Part shown: in pieces, positions 44,813 through 53,408 of the stretch
How the letters are laid out: each line of letters starts with the position of its first letter
How positions within the stretch are numbered: position 1 is the first letter of the stretch
DNA from: Paenibacillus gorillae
GTDB taxonomy: Bacteria; Bacillota; Bacilli; Paenibacillales; Paenibacillaceae
Reading direction: 5' to 3'
Length of the DNA: 64,000 bases
NCBI RefSeq assembly: GCF_000513275.1
Contig: NZ_CBVJ010000095.1
Span: 1-64,000 of the forward strand
Made by a program: the position numbers and the translations under genes
The notes under the pieces: generated by a model
What the model saw: the letters and a program-made list of their open reading frames with translations, nothing else
The model's database searches: none
Told to the model about the DNA's origin: nothing

Positions 44813-45600
44813 AAGCTGAATCGCTGACTATGATTTACTCGACGAAGATAGTCCAATTTGCGAAGCTGATTCGCTTTTTTGCGAAGCTAAGTTCGCTATC
44901 AGTACATCAATACGCTCCACTTTTTGCTGGAACGAACCTAGATTCGTTACTGGTGAACCTAGGTTCGCGAGTAGCGAAAATCACTTCGCTAAACCGAGTT
45001 CACACAGCGAAGATAGTCCGGTTTGCGAAGCTGACTTCGCTATATAGCGAAATAGGTTCGCTGTGATTGTACTCGCTCGCTCAACATCCTGCTCGAACGA
45101 AGCTGATTTGCTGACTATGATTTACTCGACGAAGATAGTCCAATTAGCGAAGCCGATTCGCTTTTTTGCGAAGCTAAGTTCGCTAGCGGTACATTAATAC
45201 GCTCAGCTTTTTGCTGGAGCGAATCTAGATTCGTTACTGGTGAACCTAGGTTCGCGAGTAGCGAAAATCGCTTCGCTAATCCGAGTTCACATGGCGAAGA
45301 TAGCCTGGTTTGCGAATCTGGCTTCGCTATATAGCGAAGCAGGTTCGCTATAATCATACTCGCTCGCTCAACATCCTGCTCGAACGAAGCTGCTTCGCTG
45401 TTTTGCGAAGCTAAGTTCGCTGTTGGCACTTCAATAAGCTCCACTTTTTGCTGGAGCGAACCTAGTTTCGTTACTCGTGAACTTAGGTTCGCGAGTAGCG
45501 AAAATTGCTTCGCTAATCTTAGTTTACGTGGCGAAGATAGTCCAGTTAGCGAATCTGGCTTCGCTATCTAGCGAAGCAGGTTCGCTGGAGCGAATGTGTG
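44813..45600. repeat. three tandem 287-bp GCGAA/TTCGC repeat copies, locus 2
   Basis: TGACTATGATTTACTCGACG occurs at 44825 and 45112, and GCGAAGCTAAGTTCGCT at 44881, 45168 and 45405: periods of 287 and then 237 bp, the third copy having lost about 50 bp. Each copy holds many small hairpins (TTCGC...GCGAA). No gene is credible within it. Confidence 0.85.
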
Positions 45601-45660
45601 CGAGTACATGCGAATGTCTGTGCCTCTGGCTCTGGCTCTGCCTTAGAGCCGTAAGGTAAT

Positions 45661-45815
45661 GTTACTTTTAGGTTGTGCTTCTGCATCCGTTAGGTGGAGA
45701 CCACTTCTTCTCTGCCACATTGCAAAGAACCTTAGTTACTTTTAGGTTCATGCTTCTGCATCCGTTAGGGGGAGACCACTTCTTCTCTGCCACAATACAA
45801 AGAACCTTAGTTACT
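45661..45815. repeat. two tandem copies of a 75-bp repeat
   Basis: Copy 1 at 45661-45734 and copy 2 at 45735-45809, starting GTTACTTTTAGGTT and ending GCCACA..GCAAAGAACCTTA, with a third start (GTTACTT) after it. The copies differ at only a few positions. It lies in the same long gap (44709-45889) as the 287-bp array; nothing else is seen there. Confidence 0.85.
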
Positions 45816-45889
45816 TCCAGTACGTGAGTTAACGCATCAGTTAAGGATTAACTCTTCTGCACTGGGATTTCACAGTATCCCCCAGCCCC

Positions 45890-46885
45890 TCAATCCAGCA
45901 GCTTGCCGATGCCCAACTGCTCGGCTGCAGCGGCGTAGTAGGCGGCAACTGCTACATCGAAGACAGCCAGCCCCATCGGAGCGAACAATATCGGACGCTC
46001 ACCAGCGCTCGCTACAACGGCATCCGGCTGGGATAGCGCCTCCGCCAGCGCAACCGTATCCGCCGCTTGCAAACTTTGCTCCAGATGAAGCCGCTCAATA
46101 TCGGTATCGGCCCGGCATACTTCCTGCCAGTCGTCGACGATGACCGCTCCCGCTCCGGCAAGCGCCTCAGACATGTAATCGCGGAGCGATACATGCATCA
46201 GTATGCTGCCGGGCTTTGACGGAGCCTCGTCAATATAACGCTCCGCTGAAGCGGTACAAGTGAGGATTAAATCAGACTCCCGATATGCTTCCTGCCAAGT
46301 AGACACTCGCTCTACGGGTATTCTGCTAAGCGAGCTGTCACTCCAAGCTTCCCTATCTATGTCCCTTCGGTCGTACAGACGAAGCCGGGCAATTTCACCT
46401 TCGCCAAACAAAGCATTCAGCATTTGTGCATGCGTCCGGCCGATTGGCCCCATGCCGATTATGGCAGCTTCGACCGGCCTGCTGCTGCCAGCAAGACGGG
46501 CACGAGAGCTCAACAAAGCAAGCAGCAGCGCACCACTGACCGCTGCCGTTCGGATTGCGCTAATGAGCCCGCCTCGAATCATAGCAATTGGCTCCCCCGT
46601 ATCGGGATCGTTCAGCACCGTGACACTATGCGCACGCGGCAAGCCTGCCGCAATGTTGCCAGGATAGCTCGCGATCCATTTCAGCCCTGCAGCCCGCTGC
46701 GGCTTTGCTACATAAGCTGGCATCGCAATGATGCGGTTGCTTGCATCGCCGAATTTCAAATAAGGCTTCAGCGGCTGCGCGCATTCGCCTTTCGCATAAG
46801 CGTCGGCCGCTTCCGTTATGACGGCGGCAAGTTTTTTCCAGTCGATGCCGATCTGCCGAATATCCGCTTCGTTCAAATATCGCAA
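45890..46885 (-). CDS. sbnB: 2,3-diaminopropionate biosynthesis protein SbnB
   Basis: NAD-dependent ornithine cyclodeaminase/mu-crystallin family protein of about 331 residues. In staphyloferrin B synthesis SbnB oxidatively splits N-(1-amino-1-carboxy-2-ethyl)glutamate to L-2,3-diaminopropionate and 2-oxoglutarate. Seen: RYLNEADIRQIGIDW, MPAYV, IRGGLISAIRTAAVSG, Rossmann AAIIGMGPIGRTHAQML, and VIVDDWQEV. The frame extends to an ATG at 46951 inside sbnA, but a TTG at 46885 matches the family N terminus (MRYLNEADI), overlapping sbnA by 13 bases. Confidence 0.87.
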   Translation of the reverse strand: MRYLNEADIRQIGIDWKKLAAVITEAADAYAKGECAQPLKPYLKFGDASNRIIAMPAYVAKPQRAAGLKWIASYPGNIAAGLPRAHSVTVLNDPDTGEPIAMIRGGLISAIRTAAVSGALLLALLSSRARLAGSSRPVEAAIIGMGPIGRTHAQMLNALFGEGEIARLRLYDRRDIDREAWSDSSLSRIPVERVSTWQEAYRESDLILTCTASAERYIDEAPSKPGSILMHVSLRDYMSEALAGAGAVIVDDWQEVCRADTDIERLHLEQSLQAADTVALAEALSQPDAVVASAGERPILFAPMGLAVFDVAVAAYYAAAAEQLGIGKLLD

Positions 46886-47883
46886 GAACGCACCCGCTTT
46901 CTGGAGCGGATCTGCTCCGCAAATTCGGGGCCGTATCTGCTTTCCACCCATTCGTCGTCATAAACCGTATCCAAGTACCGCTCCCCCCGATCCGGCAAAA
47001 TAACGGCGCATACAGCGCCCGACTCAATCCGTTCCCGATATCGTTCCACAGCGGCCAGTACACCGCCAGAGGATGCACCCGCCAGAATCGATTCCTTGCG
47101 TACAAGCGCTCGGCAAGTCTCAATACATTCTGTCTCGCTGACCGTAACAACCGCATGCACACCCTCATCCGGGCAAAGCTCCGGCCGCCTTCCGGCTCCA
47201 AGTCCCGGCAGCAGCCGGGCTGCGCCTGTTCCGTTCCGATCAAAAATAAGGCTGCCATCGGCGTCAACGGCAATCACTTTCGTCCGCAGTCCATGCAAAC
47301 GGATGTAATCCAGGCAGCCGCGAAGCGTACCGCAAGTGCTCACGCCGCAAAACAAATAATCCAGCTCCGGCAAATCCGCCGCCAGCTCCGCCATCGTCGT
47401 CTGCTGATGTGCCAGCGCATTGTTCGGATTGGCATATTGATTAGGCCAATAAGCACCGGCAAGCAGTCTCAGCCAGCGGCGAACACGATTCAACCTTGCC
47501 GGGACAAATTCGCCTGTAGCAGCATCGGGTTTCGTAACCATATCAATTCGCGTACCATAAGCTTGCAAAATACGTAAATTCGTCTCTGTCGTCCGAGGAT
47601 CGACAACGCAGATGAAACGGCAGCCGAGCAAATTGCATATTTGCGCCAATCCTATCGCCAAATTGCCCGAGCTGGACTCCACAATGGTAGAACCTGGTCC
47701 AATTAACCCCCGATCCCAAGCTGCCAGCAGCATTTCCTTCGCTGGGCGGTCTTTCATGCTTCCTCCCGGATTGAGCATCTCCAGTTTGGCGTATACGCTG
47801 AACGGCGCATGGGCGAACAGCTTTTTCAACTGCACAGCCGGGGTCGAACCAATCGCTGATAAAATATTTTCATACCGGCTCAT
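46873..47883 (-). CDS. sbnA: 2,3-diaminopropionate biosynthesis protein SbnA
   Basis: PLP-dependent cysteine-synthase-like enzyme of 336 residues. In the staphyloferrin B pathway SbnA joins O-phosphoserine and glutamate into N-(1-amino-1-carboxy-2-ethyl)glutamate, the SbnB substrate. The PLP Lys is in NPGGSMKDRPAKEM, the phosphate-side loop is ESSSGNLAIGLAQ, and GVSTCGTLRG and LAGASSGGVLAA are family words. Its ATG overlaps the stop of the ligase gene (ATGA), so the three genes are translationally coupled. Confidence 0.9.
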   Translation of the reverse strand: MSRYENILSAIGSTPAVQLKKLFAHAPFSVYAKLEMLNPGGSMKDRPAKEMLLAAWDRGLIGPGSTIVESSSGNLAIGLAQICNLLGCRFICVVDPRTTETNLRILQAYGTRIDMVTKPDAATGEFVPARLNRVRRWLRLLAGAYWPNQYANPNNALAHQQTTMAELAADLPELDYLFCGVSTCGTLRGCLDYIRLHGLRTKVIAVDADGSLIFDRNGTGAARLLPGLGAGRRPELCPDEGVHAVVTVSETECIETCRALVRKESILAGASSGGVLAAVERYRERIESGAVCAVILPDRGERYLDTVYDDEWVESRYGPEFAEQIRSRKRVRSCDI

Positions 47884-49202
47884 TGCGATCCGCTTCTATC
47901 TATACGTTTTCCATTGCCTCTATCAGTATCCTCAGAGAGATAAAGCTTTTTCCGCTTCATAGGAACAGAAGCCTGAGTTGTCACAGGTAAACGCTGGTCC
48001 GCCGTTAACTTTCCGTCCCGGCCTGCCCCCGGCTCTGTGGAAACAAATTGCACCTGCATTTCCTCCAGCATACCGCCGCGGATCATCGCTCCGATTTCCG
48101 GTATCGCTCCCTGCAGCTCAGCCCGGACAGCCGCGGCAGTCTCCGCATCGACTTCGTCCACAGTAGCAATCTGAACCTGCAGACGGTTTCCGTTAACCTG
48201 AACTCTGACCTCAGCCTGCCCGATATGCTTAAACACAGCATTTTCCACATCATAGACGCTAATCTTCTCGCCATGCTTCAATTCCGGCCCGATCCGCTTG
48301 ACGATAGCCGCGAAGGTAGTGAACGTCTCGCCGTTCTCGTTTTCCTCCGTACGCAGATCACGTACAACGTCGTAGGTTACATAACGAAGAGCGGGAAAAC
48401 GGCGCCGATGCAAGGAAGTGAGCGCCAGCACCTGCTCGCCCTCTGGCAACGTAATATCCGGCAAGCCGATCTCTTGCGGTTGAACGCCTTCCGCCAGCAG
48501 CCCCTCCATCAGCACATAACGTCCTCTTGCAGTATCGTAATAAGCGATCGTTCCAATCTCAATGCTGCCGAATGTGTCGACGATATCCTCAGCGGCAATG
48601 CCTATCCGCTCAGCTACCCTTTTTCTCCATTCTGGCGGGGCAGGTTCTCCGACGAGAATAATTTTTTTCAGCCCCCAAGTAAAAGACACAGGTGCAGCAC
48701 GAAAAAGACCATCCAACAGCGACGGCATCGTATACAGCACATCCGGCTGATACTGCCCAATGCGAACCAAATGTGCCGCTGCGGGCAAGCCGAACGGTAT
48801 AGATTCGCATTCATAGCCCAGCTGTTCAAAAATAGGCTTCGCCGTTGCTTCCGCATGCCCCGTTCCCATGTCACTAAGTACACGCTCTATGCCGTCGACG
48901 CCGGCCAGCAGCTTGCCGAACAACGCGACCTTTTGCATCACATAGTGCGTCTCGTCAATTGCATCATAATAGATTGCCTTGCGCCGCCCGCCGCTGGTGC
49001 CGGATGTCCGGTATACGTTCCACTCCGGATTGCTTGCGCCGTCTGCCCTGTCGTAATAATCGCTCAAGCGCTCCGCTGTCAGAAGCGGAATATTCGGCTC
49101 CCCTGACTCGGAAGTGTCCATCAGCTTGCCGTACCAAGGGTAGATCCGCCGCACTTCCTCCAGCTTCGCGCGAACCGTCTCATTTTCAACCGAAATGCGC
49201 AT
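47880..49202 (-). CDS. PaaK-like adenylate-forming ligase (phenylacetate-CoA ligase family)
   Basis: Protein of 440 residues in the COG1541 group, which activates carboxylic acids as acyl-AMP, often then to CoA. The ATP loop is YRTSGTSGGRRKAIYYD; the adenine region is VDTFGSIEIGTIAYYD; YVTYDVVRDL and a C-terminal swinging domain (GEKISVYDVENAVFKH) follow. The substrate acid is unknown. A Lys-rich tail (PMKRKKLYLSEDT) is added. Start ATG 49202 has GGAGG seven bases upstream; ATG 49208 is too close. First gene of the operon with sbnA and sbnB. Confidence 0.85.
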   Translation of the reverse strand: MRISVENETVRAKLEEVRRIYPWYGKLMDTSESGEPNIPLLTAERLSDYYDRADGASNPEWNVYRTSGTSGGRRKAIYYDAIDETHYVMQKVALFGKLLAGVDGIERVLSDMGTGHAEATAKPIFEQLGYECESIPFGLPAAAHLVRIGQYQPDVLYTMPSLLDGLFRAAPVSFTWGLKKIILVGEPAPPEWRKRVAERIGIAAEDIVDTFGSIEIGTIAYYDTARGRYVLMEGLLAEGVQPQEIGLPDITLPEGEQVLALTSLHRRRFPALRYVTYDVVRDLRTEENENGETFTTFAAIVKRIGPELKHGEKISVYDVENAVFKHIGQAEVRVQVNGNRLQVQIATVDEVDAETAAAVRAELQGAIPEIGAMIRGGMLEEMQVQFVSTEPGAGRDGKLTADQRLPVTTQASVPMKRKKLYLSEDTDRGNGKRIDRSGSQ

Positions 49203-49361
49203 GTCCATTCCTCCAAAAAAACGTCGTTGTTCATCTTATGCCGGCATGGCAGCAAGGGTCCCGCCGATCCTGTCCGCATAAGTCCATTCGCAGCTTAATG
49301 GGCAAGCATATGCTATTAGGTCAACCAACAGGTGTACATGAAAAGGAGGAAGAACACGTCC

Positions 49362-50126
49362 ATGACCGGCATATTGACGAAAAAGCAATACCGGGCCTCA
49401 TCCAGCAAATGGCGGAAAACGCTCCTTCTCCAAAGAAAAAAATCACTTCGGCGCTTCATTCCCCCTACCCGTCTATACAGCGGCAAAACATTGACGGCCA
49501 TGCTTGCGCAATATCGCCTCGTCTATGTCAAGCCCATACGCGGCTCGCATGGCGACGGCGTGATGCGCATCGAACGAAATGGCTCTCGCTATTCGCTGCA
49601 TCATGGCACCGCAATTATGCGGGGACTTACGCTAGCGAAGCTGCTGCGAACCGTCCGTAAGCGGACGGGCAGAAGACCGTATCTAATGCAGCGCGGCATA
49701 GCGATGCTGAGACATCGCGGACGTATCTTTGACCTGCGCGTCGTCGCCCAGCTTGATCGCAGCCGCAGTTGGCATATTACCGGCATGCTCGCAAGAGTGG
49801 CCAAACAAGGCCGGGCCGTTACGAACGGTGCACAAGGCGCATCGATTCATCCTGTCGATTCCGTGCTTGCCGCTCACGCTGGGAGCGCCTCCCGTGCTCG
49901 GACGAGAGCAACGCTGCAGCGGTTTTGTTTGTCCGCTGCGCTGGAGCTGAGGACAAACTTTCCTTTCTTGACTGAGCTCGGCTTCGATATTGCGCTCGAC
50001 AGCAAACTCCACCCTTGGGTACTGGAGGTTAATGTACGTCCTGAGGCCATCCCATTTACCCGATTACCGGATAAAACGATGTATCGGCGCATTTTGCGAT
50101 ACCGGCAGATTAACCGGAGAGGATGA
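49362..50126 (+). CDS. YheC/YheD family ATP-grasp protein
   Basis: Protein of 254 residues. ATP-grasp core: VYVKPIRGSHGDGVMRIERNG (ATP-binding Lys and Gly loop), QRGIAMLRHRGRIFDLRVVAQLD, and the metal end VLEVNVRPEAIPFTRL. YheC/YheD proteins are associated with the spore coat in Bacillus; the catalytic product is not established. It is shorter than full YheC/YheD proteins (missing the N-terminal domain) and very basic. GGAGG lies 12 bases before the chosen ATG. Divergent from the ligase-sbnAB operon at 159 bp. Confidence 0.82.
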   Translation: MTGILTKKQYRASSSKWRKTLLLQRKKSLRRFIPPTRLYSGKTLTAMLAQYRLVYVKPIRGSHGDGVMRIERNGSRYSLHHGTAIMRGLTLAKLLRTVRKRTGRRPYLMQRGIAMLRHRGRIFDLRVVAQLDRSRSWHITGMLARVAKQGRAVTNGAQGASIHPVDSVLAAHAGSASRARTRATLQRFCLSAALELRTNFPFLTELGFDIALDSKLHPWVLEVNVRPEAIPFTRLPDKTMYRRILRYRQINRRG

Positions 50127-50192
50127 CAGTAGTCAGGACGAAATCTAGTCGGATTAGGCCTGCTTGGCGGATAACTTGCATAGCAAAACGCA

Positions 50193-50217
50193 AATAAGAC
50201 CCTCAAGGGGTCTTATT
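50193..50217. terminator. intrinsic terminator
   Basis: AATAAGACCC/GGGTCTTATT with loop TCAAG, between the ATP-grasp gene and the convergent oxidoreductase gene. Confidence 0.75.
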
Positions 50218-50259
50218 CACATTGGGCATCGGCTAATGCCCTTTTACCATGGGCAGCAG

Positions 50260-51243
50260 CTACATGGCGACAATCGTCCGGCCGCGCACCTTGCCTTGCA
50301 AAATGTTTTGCAAAACTTCAGGAAGCTGCTCCAGACCGATCTCATTAACCAGATTTCCATCCAAATGCTTTGGCTTCAAATCAGTTGCAAGCCTGTCCCA
50401 TACAAGGCGGCGAAGCTCCATCGGACATTCAACCGAGTCAATGCCGAGCCAGTTCACGCCGCGCAAAATAAACGGATAGACGGTAGTCGCCACCTCAAAG
50501 CCGCCGGTTAAGCCGCTTGTCGCTACCGAACCGCCATACTGCATCGTACTCAAAATATATTGAAGCGTTTGTCCGCCAACGGGATCAACGGCTCCCGCCC
50601 ACAGCCCTTTGCGCAGTGGCTTATGCCCTGCGTCTGACAGCTCCTCGCGGCCGATGATATTCGCGGCGCCAAGCTCCCGCAAATACGCATGCTCCTCCGC
50701 CTTGCCGGTGCTCGCGGTCACTTCGTAGCCTCGACCAGCCAGCAGATCGACTGCGACGCTGCCGACACCGCCAGTCGCACCAGCGACCAGAACCGGCCCT
50801 TTGCTGGGATGAAGCCCGTTATCCTCCAGCCGCTGCACAGACAGCGCTGCCGTAAAGCCCGCTGTTCCGAGGATCATCGCCTCTTTCATCGACAAGCCTT
50901 CGGGAAGCGGAACGACCCAGTCTCCCGGAACTCTTGCCAATTCACTGAAACCGCCGTGCTGCGAGACGCCCAGCCCGTAGCTGGTGACAATGACGGCATC
51001 CCCTTCACGGAAGCGGGAATCGCTCGATTGCTCCACGGTCCCAGCCAAATCTATGCCGGGAATATGCGGATAGCTTTTGACCATTTGATTGGAAATGGCG
51101 ATCATGCCATCCTTATAATTCACGCTGGAGTATGCTACCCGGACTAGAACCTCTCCCTCCGGCAGCGCCTCCTGCTCAAGCTGCTTCAGCGAAAAGGACG
51201 TCTGTCCGTCCTCCTGCTGTTCCAATATATATGCACGAAACAT
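50260..51243 (-). CDS. YhdH/YhfP (AcuI) family quinone oxidoreductase
   Basis: Zinc-free medium-chain dehydrogenase of 327 residues, a family that includes acryloyl-CoA reductase AcuI. NADPH fold GATGGVGSVAVDLLAGRGYEVTASTGKAEEHAYLRELGAANII, start MFRAYILEQ, and SSVNYKDGMI (catalytic region) are typical. RBS GAAGGAGG. It follows a TetR gene on the same strand by 54 bp, so the pair likely form one transcript under that repressor. Confidence 0.88.
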   Translation of the reverse strand: MFRAYILEQQEDGQTSFSLKQLEQEALPEGEVLVRVAYSSVNYKDGMIAISNQMVKSYPHIPGIDLAGTVEQSSDSRFREGDAVIVTSYGLGVSQHGGFSELARVPGDWVVPLPEGLSMKEAMILGTAGFTAALSVQRLEDNGLHPSKGPVLVAGATGGVGSVAVDLLAGRGYEVTASTGKAEEHAYLRELGAANIIGREELSDAGHKPLRKGLWAGAVDPVGGQTLQYILSTMQYGGSVATSGLTGGFEVATTVYPFILRGVNWLGIDSVECPMELRRLVWDRLATDLKPKHLDGNLVNEIGLEQLPEVLQNILQGKVRGRTIVAM

Positions 51244-51297
51244 ATCCTTTTCCTCCTTCTCACAATTGCTGCTTCAACTTCTGCTAACTGCTCCGCT

Positions 51298-51891
51298 TCA
51301 TTTGTCCATCATTTGATCCAAATGATACAACAATACACGGTTGATCTCCGCTGCGGTCAGCCGCTCTGGACGTGTGACCCCGTGAACGACTAATCCATCA
51401 ACGAGCGCATGGAGCCGTTTTGCTTCCAGCTCAACATCCAAATTACCTGCGGCTAATCCTTGTACGACCATTCCGCTGACGATGGACAGAAATCCGTTGT
51501 ACAGCTGATCATGTACTTGGAGGCTGAAGGCACGAATAGAGGAATCGCCAACAGCGCGTCCCATAAAAGCAAGCCATACCTCCGACTCCGCAAGCCGTTC
51601 CTCGTCCAGCGGCACAAGCTGAGCGACGATCAGCTCAATATTTTGACGGGGATCCCCGGTTAACTTGAGTTCCTTCAATCTTCGTGTTACGCGTTCGGAC
51701 ACCAACTGCATGGAAAAGGCAAGCAGCTCGGACTGTGTGACAAAATAATGCCGCAGCGAACCGAGTGACATCCCCGCTTCCTCCGCAACACTGCGCACCG
51801 ACACTCCTTCCATCCCTTCCCGGCGAATCACTCGCCAAGCCGCTTCCGCCAGTTGTTCCCGGCGCCTATCATGATCTACTATTTTGGGCAT
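51298..51891 (-). CDS. TetR family transcriptional regulator
   Basis: Repressor of 197 residues. HTH: EAAWRVIRREGMEGVSVRSVAEEAGMSLGSLRHYFVTQSELL; the C-terminal half resembles the BetI-like ligand domain (YNGFLSIVSGMVVQGLAAGNLDVELEAKRLHALVDGL). Its promoter can be read as TTGATG (51942-51947), 17 bp, TATGGA (51919-51924). The -10 overlaps an ATACAAC arm matched by GTTGTAT at 51963-51969, suggesting autorepression and control of the divergent gene. Confidence 0.85.
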   Translation of the reverse strand: MPKIVDHDRRREQLAEAAWRVIRREGMEGVSVRSVAEEAGMSLGSLRHYFVTQSELLAFSMQLVSERVTRRLKELKLTGDPRQNIELIVAQLVPLDEERLAESEVWLAFMGRAVGDSSIRAFSLQVHDQLYNGFLSIVSGMVVQGLAAGNLDVELEAKRLHALVDGLVVHGVTRPERLTAAEINRVLLYHLDQMMDK

Positions 51892-51956
51892 ATCTCTAGT
51901 GTATCAGAGTTGTTTTTCTCCATACAACCATGCTAAAATAACATCAACTTTATTTT

Positions 51957-51970
51957 AATACAGTTGTATT
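51957..51970. promoter_or_regulatory. candidate TetR operator
   Basis: AATACA-GT-TGTATT palindrome in the divergent promoter region; a second copy of its half (ATACAAC, 51922-51928) overlaps the tetR -10. Confidence 0.55.
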
Positions 51971-51991
51971 TTATAAAAGGAGTGGAACGCC

Positions 51992-52552
51992 ATAATCGCT
52001 GCGTTTATTATCGGATGCGAGATCGGATTCTGGCTGTTTGTTGCGGCCGGCCTGCTGTTCCGCTATATTTTCCGGATGAAGAGAACCGGAGCCTTTCTTC
52101 TGCTGTGTACGCCAGTCGTCGATTTGGTGCTGTTGTTCGCAACTGGGATTGACCTGCGAAACGGTCAGACCGCTTCTTTCATCCACGGCCTGGCGGCCAT
52201 TTATATCGCCGTCTCCGTCGTATTCGGACATCGGATGATCCAGTGGGCCGACGGTCAATTCGCTTATCGCTTTGCAGGCGGCCCGAAGCCGGAACGTAAA
52301 GTTAAGCCGAAATACGGTCAGGCGCATGCACGGCATGAGCGTGTCACCTGGTTTCGTTATTTTATCGCCTATGTCATCGGCTGTGTGCTTCTGCTCGCTA
52401 TGATATTCTTTATCGGCGATGCGGAACGGACAGCTGCGTTAATGGGGACAGTGAAGGTGTGGTCAATCATTACCGCTGTTGATTTCCTGTACAGCTTTAG
52501 TTTTACGCTATGGCCTCGAAAGGAAAAGAACAATTCGACTACGATGTCATAA
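51992..52552 (+). CDS. hypothetical membrane protein with a probable non-canonical start
   Basis: Protein of about 186 residues with five hydrophobic segments (IIAAFIIGCEIGFWLFVAAGLLF; AFLLLCTPVVDLVLLFATG; FIHGLAAIYIAVSVVFG; FIAYVIGCVLLLAMIFFIG; IITAVDFLYSFSF). The first ATG (52076) would remove the first helix. The frame remains coding upstream to an ATA at 51992, which lies nine bases after AAGGAG. So either ATA is the start or an ATG has mutated. It ends in a strong terminator. Function not recognised; a transport or integral membrane role is likely. Confidence 0.65.
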   Translation: MIAAFIIGCEIGFWLFVAAGLLFRYIFRMKRTGAFLLLCTPVVDLVLLFATGIDLRNGQTASFIHGLAAIYIAVSVVFGHRMIQWADGQFAYRFAGGPKPERKVKPKYGQAHARHERVTWFRYFIAYVIGCVLLLAMIFFIGDAERTAALMGTVKVWSIITAVDFLYSFSFTLWPRKEKNNSTTMS

Positions 52553-52562
52553 TGCACTTCGG

Positions 52563-52608
52563 CCGTCAGCCTCTCTTTCTTTCTGTGGAAGAGGCTGGCG
52601 GTTTTTTT
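52563..52608 (+). terminator. intrinsic terminator
   Basis: CCGTCAGCCTCT pairs with AGAGGCTGGCGG, followed by TTTTTTT. Confidence 0.85.
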
Positions 52609-52778
52609 GTGTATGGTTTCATTGATTGGGTACTCTGTCGGCGGAAAAACTTCTTGTTTTCCGAGTTGTCCTCTTGCCGCCGCCAAATAGGCTGTTGCGA
52701 AGATCCGATTTACAAGATTAGGATAATAGAGCATCGAAATGAAATTCCATGAAACCATTTGGGGAGGCCGACTGTCGT

Positions 52779-53408
52779 ATGAAAATTTTGCTGATCCAGC
52801 CTAGGCTTGAAAATACACTATCGCAATTACGAGAGGCTTTGCATGACTATCCAGACGTGGATGCTGTCGTTTTTCCAGAGGGTTACTTAAATGAAAATGT
52901 AGAGGAAGCGCGGACGCTGGCTGGCCAGCACGAGGTGATATTAATTGGCGGATACCGGAAGCTTCAGGAGCGCCCCAAGGATCAAGCCATTATCGTGGGA
53001 CGGTCGGGGGAAATTGTCATGGACCGGGTCAAATACAGCAATACTGCTTTTATCAGCCAAGCTGGCCTTACGATGGGTATCATATTGTGCGATGAACTAG
53101 TATTACAAGGGGTTAAAAGCGACGAGCCCCCGTCCCCTGATTTAATCATCCATTGTATCGGTGTCGGCATGTTCAGCAAGGAACAATTCGATGAATGGAC
53201 TACTGCAGCTCAGCAAATGGCCAGAACTTATCGTACATATATGATCGGTGTCAGCCATGCGGACGGATTTTATAGCGACAGTACGATTTCGATACCAATC
53301 GCATACGCGTTTGACCGGGAGGGCAACGTCATTTTCATAGCCGAAAATGATACACGTCCGCGGATCTGGGACACAGAGACCAATGAGGTCATTATCCTCC
53401 AACCCTAA
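52779..53408 (+). CDS. carbon-nitrogen hydrolase (nitrilase family)
   Basis: About 209 residues. The catalytic triad of the superfamily is seen: Glu in VVFPEGYLN, Lys in MDRVKYSNT, Cys in GIILCDELVL. It acts on amides or nitriles; the substrate is unknown. It is shorter than usual family members (about 260-300), lacking part of the C-terminal region. Start: ATG at 52749 lacks a site; the ATG at 52779 follows GGGGAGG and begins MKILLIQPRLEN, the expected first strand. Confidence 0.82.
   Translation: MKILLIQPRLENTLSQLREALHDYPDVDAVVFPEGYLNENVEEARTLAGQHEVILIGGYRKLQERPKDQAIIVGRSGEIVMDRVKYSNTAFISQAGLTMGIILCDELVLQGVKSDEPPSPDLIIHCIGVGMFSKEQFDEWTTAAQQMARTYRTYMIGVSHADGFYSDSTISIPIAYAFDREGNVIFIAENDTRPRIWDTETNEVIILQP

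Noticed and set aside
44830-45659. Short open frames in the 287-bp repeat array
   Set aside because: Their sequences are only translated repeat words (TSLS, ANLASLSSE) and change frame between copies.
48048-49106. Long plus-strand open frame opposite the PaaK-like ligase gene
   Set aside because: No domain sense; the ligase on the minus strand has clear motifs and coupled neighbours.
52369-52758. Minus-strand open frame over the membrane-protein 3' end
   Set aside because: It covers the terminator and part of a real plus-strand gene, with no domain.
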